A stretch of DNA of 64,000 bases. It comes from Apostichopus japonicus (lineage: Eukaryota > Echinodermata > Holothuroidea > Aspidochirotida > Stichopodidae). Below are positions 45,501 to 57,500 of the stretch, in pieces. Below the pieces are notes generated by a model that searched no databases, was not told where the DNA came from, and saw nothing but the letters and a program-made list of their open reading frames with translations. The stretch covers positions 7,078,501 to 7,142,500 of the forward strand of contig NC_092561.1 in NCBI RefSeq assembly GCF_037975245.1, written 5' to 3'. Numbering within the stretch: the first letter of the stretch is position 1; the number at the start of each line of letters is the position of its first letter. The translations under genes were made by a program, and so were the position numbers.

Positions 45501-48500
45501 TTTGTTTGGACAACTTTCAAACGATTCAGGTTTACCTTTGGACAAACAAACTTTTCTCTAATATCAGCCCAGTGTTCAAAGTTTTTGAGAATTTTATGAA
45601 ATTGAATATAAAGTTTTCATTCTAATGCCTGTGAGGAATACACAGAAGTGATGTCAATTGTTGTTTACTGTATATTGATATCGTGTAACAGTTTGATGTT
45701 TAGTTATTTGTATATTGATATTGTGTAACAGTTTTGATGTTTAGTTATTTGTTGCTCGGGGTGCAAAACCCTGATGTCTGACTTTGCATTTGCCTTTAAC
45801 GAGTGACACAATTTTGGCGTATGAATTTTGCTACGCAAAAGTATTCCCCTATTCTTTGGGTTTCTTTGGTTCTTAGAGGAAGAGTCGATGATGGAGCAAA
45901 TAAAAGAGGAACCTCTGGAAATCCCAGACGATGAGGAAGAGACGGAGCAGCAGTTGGACCAAGATATTTACAAGGGAGAAGAAGATGAACTCTTGAGTGT
46001 CCAGCAACCACAGCAACAGCAGGAGACGCCGGCCGAAATGGAGAGCACAACGCAGGAAGAACGAGAGGAGGAAATCATTTTCTCTGTCGCCGGTAAAAAA
46101 AGCTCTAGAATTCTCAAATACAAAAGAATCAGAACACTTTAATCTCACTCTTCTTAAATAGTAAAGAATCTCAGCTCTTACTGTATTAGTTAAGTAGAAA
46201 GAAAAGGATCAGGAGGGACACTCAAGTCCCATCAAGGACCCTATAGGAGAGAAAAAGAAGAAAAACACTCAGACCCGATTACAATGCTTAAAGTGCTTGT
46301 CCAAAGCATTCTTAATCACATGTTATTAAGTGAAATGGTCGAGTAGATAAAGGTGGTGTGATTTACAATCATGATGTGGTAGAAAAGGGTGGTGACATTT
46401 CAAGCAATGATATTAGTAAGTACCTGAGAGGGGCAATAGATTAAAACTCCCCCCCCCCCTTCCCAAAAAATGGCTTAATATCCTGGAGAGTTCTGTTGTT
46501 TTCCAAAAAGAGCAAATCTTTACATTGTTAAGAATATTACCAACTTACAACACTCATTAAATCTCTCTTGGGACATTCGTAGTAAAGTGGATTTTCTTTT
46601 AATCCCGAAGAATTGTATTGTCTTCCCCATACGGTAGGCTTCCGAGATGAATGACTGATGTGTTCCTTGGATTAGTGTCATGCACACATGGCTAATTCAA
46701 CTTCAAGTAACTGCCATCCAAGTGGACAATTATATTACACGTTGAACAAGGAAGGATCAGTAATGGGACAATTTTATGGGATCAGTCATAGGAAATTTGT
46801 TTATGGGATCAGTAAGAGGAAAATTTTATGGGATCAGTAGTGGGACAATTTTATGGGATCAGTTATAGGAAATTTGTTTATGGGATCAGTAAGAGGAAAA
46901 TTTTATGGGATCAGTAGTAGGACAATTTTATGGGATCAGTTATAGGAAATTTGTTTATGGGATCAGTAAGAGGAAAAGTTTATGGCAGTTGCCATATGCT
47001 GTTGGCAGGAACGTGAAATTACAGTAATGCCCAACAACATTTTTGCCTTCCATTTCAAAATCGTTTGGCAATTACATTGACTTGACAAATTATAGTCCAG
47101 CTTTTTCTGCTGTTACCTTTGTAAGTTTCCAATGATTTATGTTGGTTCATTACGCAGAATTGGAAACAGGTGAAATGAAAACGGAAGCACCAACACCGAA
47201 ACCAGCCGCCTCTCCCACCGCCTCACAGATGCCTCCGCCTCAAGACATGTACAGGATCCAGACAACGACCACGGGAACAGCCTTAGGTGAACCAGCTCCC
47301 AACTCAGGTTTGTTAAGGTCTAGATCAGGGTTTCCCTAACTTCCTCCCCCCTCAAACCCCTGGTGGCTGTCAGAGTTGTCCACAGACCCCCAACTTTTAG
47401 AGACACGATCTGAGTCATTATTATACTATAATATGCATAACAGTGCTTCGTAAAAGATCGCGTATGAAGTGCATGGTAGGGTACTACTATTGCAACATAT
47501 GCATACATTACTAAATTATATGACATCAGATGTTAGCTCAACAAAAATACTCTAGTTTTGACTTTCAGAAAAGTCCCACGAACCCCCTGGGATGTACTCA
47601 CGCACCCCCTGGGGGTTCATGCACCCCGGTTAGAAAACCCCTAGTCTAGATAGGACCCTCAGTGGTTTGGAATGTCTTCTTGGTTTACCAAAAAGTTTTG
47701 GAAAATGTTGGCATATTTTGGTCAAACCCAAATTTGAAAAGAAAAGAGGAGAATGTTGAAAACTATAATGGAAGTATTCCAGATGAATAACAGTTCAAGG
47801 ATTAATCAACAACAATACAACAAATGAGAAATTCCAGTTCTTTGATCGTTAATAAGTATCTTGGTTTTCAGTAAGACATTCAAGCATCAAATAAATGAAC
47901 AGACCTGTTAGGTCTGGTACTTTGGGAGTTTAACTCAAATGTTATGGGGTTTGGAAGAAATAAGGTTGTACATCTTATCCAAGTGACCTGCGCTTTAAAA
48001 GTGTTTCTTTACTTGTACATACATGTGTAATGAGTTTCCCTTCTTCACTCCCTTGTGTTTGTAAAGAAATATAACTTTGCATCATGTCTTCTTTAATCCG
48101 TAGACTTCTTTTACCCGGAAACCCAACAACAGCCCGACGTACCAATCACTCCACCAGTATCTTTTCAACCTTCGAATTCATCTCAAGATTTCCATCAACA
48201 ACAACAACAACAACTATTGCCCTCCAATGACTCTTTCATACCCCCACAAAAGTCTTATGTGCAAAGAGCACCGCCTGCCCAACACAGGCAGGTCGTTAGG
48301 CAACAAATGAACACTCAAAGAACATATCCACCTCAGAGGAGACAATATGGAACCAACAGAAATCAACCGGCCGGCAAAACGAGAACGACACCGCAACAGA
48401 TTAACATACAGCAGCAGCAGCAAGTTAGAAATATTAGTAACATCCCGCAATCGATACCAGGTACTAGTCAGCAAGATGTGCCGGGCCCATCAACAAGTGG

Positions 48501-51500
48501 TGAGTAATCTTTCAATCCATTTTTGGGAGTGATTCATAAAAAGCACTTGGGAGTCAGTCTGGGGTGGGGCCCTATGGGGGACATTCTTGTTTGACTGCTA
48601 AAAAAATGTGCATATGTTTCAAAAAATTAATTTGAACACTTGCCAACACAGAAAGTGTATTGTTGAAGAAAAAAACACTTGACTTTTACAGTATAGTCAC
48701 AGTGGTTTAATTTCTCTAAACAGCAATGGCTTAGGAATTTTCACAACTGGGCTGATAGAGAAAAATCACCATGGAATGAATGCATGGATATATAATAATC
48801 CCAGTCTTGTGGGAGCTTGGATGTTGACAAAACAAGTGAACAGAATGTGGGCTCTGCAAAAGTCCAATTCTCCAAAAGAGAGATTTGAGTGTAAAGAATA
48901 AAAACAATGCTGGAAAAAGTTTCTCGTAATATGGATTTTATTAGCTATCCGACAAGGATGTCCTCATTGGAGAGAATGTTGGTTTGATTTCAAAATGAAT
49001 GCAAAGAATACATTCAGTTTCTTGTGTACAGCTTGCTCTTAAATACCAACTTGTACACCGAAATAAGCAAAAAAATGACAATATTGTCAAAAGCTATCAG
49101 GTTGTCCGTTTTCAAGGACAACCAAGACTCCAAATAGGTCATTTGATGATAGATTTGGTCTGTTTTCGTGCCTGAAATTGGAATTTTCTTTGCATTCGTG
49201 TTATCAAGTACAGCATTGCTCTCGGTGCATCTCAACTGTAGTGGTTGCTTCTCATCTGCACTTGGAGGAGGATGGAAGGCCGAGATGAAGAGACCTGGAG
49301 GAGCTCAACAAGACCGATGAATTTTTTTTCCAGCTTCGTGTTAAAAGACTTTTGAAGGAACTTGGATGAGCCATTGTTGATTGTCTCAAATATGTGTGCA
49401 ATTTTACCTTAAACGATCGTTGTTTCTTTTTCCATTATTACTCGATTGTGCTCCTCCTGATCGCTTGGCTCGTATAGGAAAAGTTTGATGCTTTCTGACA
49501 GATGGTAGGAATTCTTATCTTTACACAAACTTGACAAAGTAGAATTTTCAGTTAGTACGGCTTCGGGAAAAGCACCAGCCTTGAGTAGATTCAATACCTG
49601 TGTGTGTTATGCTTGTCTCCTCTGTTGCTGCAGTAACTTTGAACCTCTACAAAACTGGTTTCTATTACCTTTAGTTTCACAGGCCTCAATTAAGTCTTAC
49701 ATGGCAGAAATAGGTCTAGTGTTGTGTGTCAATGATGAGATGATTTGCTTCCTGTCCCTGCAGTTGCAATGCAGTTTAGTTTTCCGTTCCATCCCAAGCA
49801 AATTTGCAAAGTCCTGAATTTTTTATCTGCAGTAGTTTACATGTCAAGGTGTCTTCTTAGTTCTTAGTTGCAGAGGTGTTTAGTAAGTTTCAGGTGTGGA
49901 TGTTTAAAGCAGAATTTAAAATGTGTTGAAAAGGTCATTCGGAGAGGGAGTCTTGGTTTCAGTTTTTTGGTCTGTTCTGTCTTTCCATTGCATTTAGCTG
50001 TACATACTGACTTGTTTCTTTATTCTGGTCACGTTACTTGTGAACAGTTTTCCCTAGAACTCTTGGATCAGTTGATATGCAAGATGAAACATTTTGGAAT
50101 AGTGTCTTTCCTCGAGAGGACTGTAAGCCCGTCATCTTTTCTTGTTTAGTAGTTATGTGGTACAACGGAAGATTCCAAGGTTTCATAATTTCTGAGGTTT
50201 TATTGTCTTTTGGTTGTGTAGTTTTGGAGGTTGTATAGTTTCGGAGGTTGTATAGTTTTTAAGGTTAGATATTCTTGGGGTTGAATAGTTTCAGAGATAT
50301 TAATGTTTGGTGGTTGTATAGTTTCTGGGACCGTTGTATCTTCATCCTGGTTAAAAGTGAAATCATCTCCAGTCTTCACATCTGGGTTTTCCCCGATGTG
50401 TCGTGTCTTGCTTGAGAATGTGGTTCTCATAGTATCGCGTCTTATCCGGCTTTTTCTTCTGTCAAAATTTGTCGTGCTCGCGAAGAGGGGTAAGTACTCT
50501 TTCTCCAGGTGCAGATGGTGTCATCATTCCCATTAACTTTTAAAAAATTCTATCAAGCAATGTACATTTTGTGTGCACTTATAGTCCAAAGCTACTGAAA
50601 TAGGATTGAATATAGGACATGATCTTTGTAGACATGTCAAAGCTGTAGGTGAAAAAACATGCAAAATTTTTGATAGAAAAATTACCTTAAAAAAAAAAAC
50701 TAATCCGCTGCATAGCTGGACTATTCCATATGATGGAACAGTTTGCTATAACTGAAGAATTGAATTGAAGAAAATGGTGAAATTAAACAAAAGTCATTCA
50801 CAAACTTTAATTTTATCACACGGCTTAGAAATCATGTGAGGGAATACAAATTTACCTACAAAATGAATGAACAGGCAGCAAAGAGTTGCTGTGTGACACT
50901 CAAAACTCTGGTGTCTGTTTGGAAATTTGCATCGACAATGCAGTTACCCTATCGTTATAACACAAATGGCAGTTGGATTTCTTGCCTTGCATTGGACATA
51001 TATATAAATTAGCAGAAACATTGCTACATCCTCTCCAAAATAGTTTTAGTATCCCTGGTACATTTGTCTCTAGTGACTAGAACTACCATTGAATTGGATG
51101 ATAGATTATTGATTGCTTTGTTGTGAATCCTTGCCGGATTGGAATATCAGCCACCATATGAGAGTGTAGGTACTAGTGATGGCTATCGGTGCACAGTGTG
51201 TATGTTGCTTATTAGACACCAAAATCACAGACAAATTTCGGCCCCCCCCCCCACACACACACACAAAATACAAACTTGTTAGTAAGTTTTGTATTGAAGG
51301 TGTAGTGTGTAAGTATCGAGTAGAACTGTTGATAATTGAGAATTGTTGAGTAAAATCAAAGAAAGTGAAGGAAAAATCCAGAAAAAAAAATTGTTGGTGA
51401 TTACAACATGATTGTGATTACAACTTGGTTGTGATTACAGCCAGATTTAGGAAAATTGTGAAAAAGTTAAAAACTACCTAGTCACCGTTTGACATTTTAA

Positions 51501-54500
51501 ACCTCGTGACACATTTGTCTGTGATTTAGACTGACTCCCAAGTGAATTGAATTTTTGTATTATTATGTAAATTGTGAGATGATATATCGGTGGAAAAAGC
51601 TGGCAGTTTGGTAAATCACCAAAACTGAATTTTATATATAAAAAAAATGTCAACATATTTTTAATGTTAACGTTACGTAGATTTGACTTGACAGATATTT
51701 GTTGGGTTGCAATATTTACAGATCTGCCATTTTGTGGCATTGACATAAACAGGGCAGATTTATAATAGAATTAACCAAAGAAATATCAAAGGCCAAAATC
51801 AGAGGCAGAGAAAATTTGAAGAAATGCCAAAATATTTTATCCCTGGTACAAATGTTCACAAATGGATTTAAGGTTTTAAACATGTGATGAGCATCACATG
51901 AAAAATTATGTTTCTCAACTTTTAGCGTTTTGTCGGATTTTCCACGGATATATCGTCTCAAACTTTGTTGCGAACGGTGGTGGCTAAAATTGGGTCACAA
52001 GTGAACTGTCCTCCAAACCTCAGCAAAGATGCAAGCAGCAGTCTATTCATAGTCGAGATAACCATATATAGTTGTATTTTAAATTTTGGAAAATTGGGGG
52101 AGTCAAAAACAAAAACTAGATACAAAGATCTGTTTATTTCCTAATGGGATTGAAAACTGGTTACATCTGAAGTATGTTGGCATGGTCTTTTGCTGAGGGT
52201 TGGAATACAGTTTTGAATTATTCAATTATGCAAATGTATTGAAGATATGTAGTATGATATGTTGCTATGGTTACTTGAATACTAAACATGGTTGTGAATG
52301 TTTTCTACTGCAATAAACAGATTTGAGATGGATTGTGTAGTGTTCCTGAAACAAAAGAAAATGTTTTTCAATGATGCCACAAAGTTGAATTGGATGTTTG
52401 GGGGGGGGGGCGGGGTGGGGGAATGCTTTTGATGTATGATGACAAATACTGGATCAGAAATTCCATAGAATCAGCGTTTATTGCATGTAGGAGAAAATGT
52501 ACACAACAATGCTATATAAGATTTGATGTGAAAATTTCCCCAATAATGAGGAATAAACCTTTGTGTTAACACAACCTCATTTTATACCAGTCTGTTATTT
52601 TCCGGCTCTATACAATGCAGTCTTTTAAGTGTTTTCTGCGTCGGATACGCTATTCCTGGAGAACACATCGTATAAACTTTCCAACTAACTCTGTGCAAAC
52701 TTGATGCAAACTTAATGCAAACCTTAATACAGTAACGAAGTGTAGCAGTCTGTTGAGATACAACGACACAGTATCTAGACAAGTACCGGTTTTCTATATA
52801 CTGTACTTATTAAAAGAAAAAGATTGATTATGACAGGTTCTTAGAACAATATAAAGCTGCACCGTAACGTTTACCCACACTGTTGTTTTATCGCATGGCA
52901 GTTTTAGTCGTGAATGTGAAACAACTGATGACCAGTGTCCAATCCCAATCAATAAGCAACATTTTAAAACAACCTTTTAAGTTACTGCCTCCTTGATATT
53001 TTGTAAACGGAACTTGCGATCCGATTAAAAAAATGGTCAATTAGCGTTCATGATGGAAATGACCATTGGTAGTTAGGGTTACAACAAACATTGTAAGTTA
53101 CTTGCGTTGGCTTCATAAGCGTAGCGGCCTGTAACTTGTGGCTCGCAATAATGAGAAAAAAGATGTGCTGCTTTGGACTTTAATCTCCCTTTAATCCTTT
53201 AATCTCCAGTTGTCCCATTTTATGCATAGTCGCAATACTGCCCTCTCTCACTCCCTCTCTCGGCCACCTCAAATCCATATGTTTTGATCTACCATTCAGT
53301 AATTTTTTAAGCTTTGTTTTCGTTCAGACTTGCATCACAACAGGTGCTCTTTGTTTTCTTTTTCCAAGCTAATTTTTGGTAAAAACATTGATGGAACTTC
53401 TCTTATTGCTCTTTTGTAAATTCATATACATTTAGGTGAAAACCAAAATATCATATTGAAGTGTAGTAAGCTTTAATACTTTGTTCCGACTAAATGAGTA
53501 CAGAAAGCTATCAATAAAAAAAAGTACCCATTCCATGCTGTGTTGTCCTTGGTCATTTCCTACTTCACACTTTATTAAAGTGTGGTTGAAACCGAACTAT
53601 CCTGTAGAGGTGTCCTTTTTTTCTTAAAATATGATTCACACACTTTTCAATATGATGAATTCAGTGCTATGGCCTAGAGTGGGGTGGGGATGGGAGGGGG
53701 GCGGGGGAGGGTGTGAAGGCTTTCTAATAAAGTCACTGTATGTATGTGGGGTTGATGGGCTCTCTTCATAATTATTATAGGTGGCCTTGGTACGTTTGAA
53801 TTACATGACCAACTGTAAAGTTACAAAAACATCATTCCCAAATCCTCCCTCTTTACAACCTATGAACCTGCTAGTGCCATGGTTCCACACTTCCTATGTT
53901 GTACTGTAGTGAGTACATTCCTTTACTGTACTGTACATTACAATCTATATTTAAGTAACTTGAAACAACTAATTTCTTGTGCTTCTCTGTTTTTGTAGAA
54001 TTTTCCTTTTCATCGCTTTGGTTTGTTCTCGCTATCCGAACCGATCAACACTTGATAATGAGTTATATTTGTGTCACAGCAAGATAGAGGGGCTGATAAG
54101 AGGTGATTATCAGTATCACTGATAGCGGAGTACATTTTACAGTAAGATCCGGAGAATATTGGGCCCCGAAATTCGCTCCGGACTGGCTTAACATGCCAGT
54201 GAAGTTTGCTGCTCGCTAGTAGGAAGAAAGGCAAAGGCACTTGCATTTTTCTGCCACTAGACTTGAAGAGTATAAACACATTAAGTCAGATATTTTGATG
54301 GTTTTTTCGACTGAATAATTGATGATGGTAAACAACGGACTGTTTCCTGTTAAGGACTGGTGTTCATTTTAAGGTCACTTGGTAAGACTGGACAGTCTTG
54401 GTGAACCATAGCGCACCGCCGACTGCCACATGTTCAGTTTCCCCTAATGAGCTCAGACGACTAACTGTACATATCTTCCATCAGTCGTAATCTTAAGCAT

Positions 54501-57500
54501 ATGATGCACACTACGCGACTTCATCCTCGATTTTTTCCACGCAGTGGTCCAAGTTGAGTCATCTTGTGATCAGTTTCATTACATCAATGCCTAATACATC
54601 ATAGACAGTATATCTGAGGATTTTGTGTGACTTGGTCAGAACTATATAACAAAGTATGCTTTTAATAATCAACCCGTTTTTTTTTTGTATTTTTTTTTGG
54701 GGAACCGGGATTCTGTAAAAATATGTTATTGACCAGAAAGTGCTTCCAGACGTTGCCACTGTAAAATGTGAAGTAACTATGTACAGGTCTACTGTACCTT
54801 AATATCACAGTACTGTGACTTGCAGTGCAGGTATATTTCAGTGTGCACTGCTGTACCATGTTATACAATATACACACAGTTCAAACTCAACAGTTCTTTT
54901 TCTGTATCAATGTGTTCAGTCCACTGAGACAGACATATTATATTTAGAGGAAGTGGTTAAGGAGGGGATAAGAGGGAGGGGAATGAGAGGGAGTTGGTGA
55001 GAAGGGAAAGGAATTGAGGGATGGGTCTCGGAGAAGTATAACTGCTCCCACACAGATATTGACATTGGTTTGTTCTGCAACAAAGGATGTGATGAGAAAC
55101 AGTGTCATAAAAAAATTGCCACTCCCACATGCCTGTTCTTTTGTCACATTGGATGTTACATCAGTACTAACACTTCATAACCTCAACTTGTGGTGAATTT
55201 ACTGATCGCAGATGAACTACAGTAGGCTCACCCTACTTTACTTAATGAAGTCAGAATCATAACTGTCTTCAGCTGGCTCGCCTACATCATTTAGTTAATT
55301 TGCACCAGCTTGCACTAAGCAGAAAAAAATGGAATCTGGTGAAAGTTGTGTTACATTATTGTAAATGGTTGCTTGTAGTAAATTGTCAAAAAGACCCTGG
55401 CTGGGGGGGGGGGGGTGGCTGCAACATCACTACCGCCATTCAAGTTGTGTGGGACACAGTGTTATCAGTCCAGAGCTGCAATTCGCAGACAAGGTACTGT
55501 TGGTCCGTCAAGATAATCTTGGTTATTTAATATCCATTCAACCCGGCTGCAGCGAGATTTCGCTTCTGTTTCTCATTTTGAAAAATTTAAATTCAGTCTG
55601 CGTAGCAAGAACCCTTGTGTAGGTTCAATTCTATTGAAAATGTCACCTGTGGCCTCACAACCTCTGCATAAAAAGGTTGTCATTGTAAATTATTTTTGAG
55701 GGCTATACATGTCTCCTGGTGTTGGTGCCCATGAATAGGTACATTTAAGAGAAATTCTTACCTCAGTTGTTGCTAAACATGTCTAACACATTTGCAGCAA
55801 TTTAAGCATTGAGTAGGATATCTGTAACTTCAGAACACTCCCATCATTTACATTAACTACAGAATCACAGTTTTTCTATATTTCACTGATCCAAAATTCA
55901 ATTGTTAATTTTTTTGCTGTAGGGTTGGTAGATGTTCCCTTGTCTGACCCGTTGTCTTTCTTTTTCGAGAGAGAGTTGTGTTGTAACAAAAAGGCTTTGT
56001 TTCGTGGGTCGTTTCTCCACCCAACTCGTTCTTCTTTTCCTGTTTTGTTTAGGAACTATGATGTCAATGCATTCTCTTGAGGAGAACGACGCGTTTCTTT
56101 GCCCAAAATGTGACACAGTGTTCAGCTATGATGAGCATAGTTTTGAAAGCCACCCATGCCAACTCCCCGGGAATAAGGTCCAATGCAACTACTGCCTGTG
56201 GCTATTCCCGTCAAAGAATGCCCTCGAATCGCACAAACAGAAGCACGTCCTTCAGAAGGACCGGTTCGAGTGCAAGGTCTGTCGAAGGACATTCAAGCAT
56301 GCGACCAACCGACATCGTCACCTTAAGAGCCACTTCAGGCACATGAAAACTCATGCCTGCGAAATCTGTGGCCAGACGTTTGTCAGGAAGGATACTTGCA
56401 AGGCCCATTTTGAACGTTGTCGTAGGGGCTCGTTGCCGCCACAACCACCCTCGCAAATTATTTTGGAATTGGATTGAGCGTCAGAAAAAATCGTTATTGA
56501 AGGAAAATTTTGTCCTTTTGGTAAAAGTGCCAGTAGATTTTGCCATCCGCCAGTAGAAAGAGAAGGCACTTGAAAGTTTTTGCCAGTAGACCTTGAATAT
56601 AACACACATGTACTGTATTTTAAATTTGGGCTGTAATCGCCAGTAAAGAAAAGCATCATGGTTTCCATACTGTACCTAACATTCTAAAGCCCTTGTATTA
56701 CTGTTCTTCATTTGCAGCAATTTAATCTTATTGGGTTGTTCCTGTAAGCCTATAATCAGTAACTTACGTTTGTTGTATTTCAGGAAAGTGCCTGTGAGCC
56801 CTTGATTTTAAGCAGTAGATGTTTTTAAGCACAGTGAGCATTATCAGTATACATGATGTAGTTATAATTTTGAAATTGATGGGTTAGAAACTTTGAGGCA
56901 AGGAATTGTCAAATTCAGGACTGGTTACTTGTTGGGTCATGAGGTGCCATTCTGTTTGCCATGTGTGTATTGCCCCTACAATGGACATCTGCATTGCCTT
57001 GCAAAACATAGTAGTATTTATTTTGTAACACTTGTAACAATAATTTTAACAGCAAACTTACTTATATAGGTGTTTTGTGTCTCCAATTTCTTTTTACCTA
57101 TTACCTTTTTTTTGTGGGGTGGGGGGGGGAGGGTGTGGATGGGTGGGATGGGTGCAATGTGAAGGGTTCACCTTTGTGCTAGAAAGGAAGCTAGGTACCA
57201 AGAGGATTTTGTGTTCTCTTGTCTTTCTCAGTCCTAATTATCTTGTAAAATGTTTCCAATTGAATATCATTCTGTCGGTGTTTGACCTTTTTCGTTCTAT
57301 AACCCTGGCATTAAGACGAGAAAAGCTTGACAGTGAACATTTTGGCAGGGTCTACTTCATTACAAGTCGCAGGAGTAACTTAATGTATGGGAACGAATGA
57401 GCAGATTTGTATAAATTATGATGTTGAGCATGATACAAATTACCTTTTTTTTGTGGGGGGGGGGGGGAATGGGTGCAATGTGAAGGGGTCACCTGTGTGC

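Noticed and set aside
50303-50536. Plus-strand frame tested as a further terminal exon of the NPL gene
   Set aside because: No CxxC...HxxxH pattern and no phase-1 acceptor with a pyrimidine tract before it.
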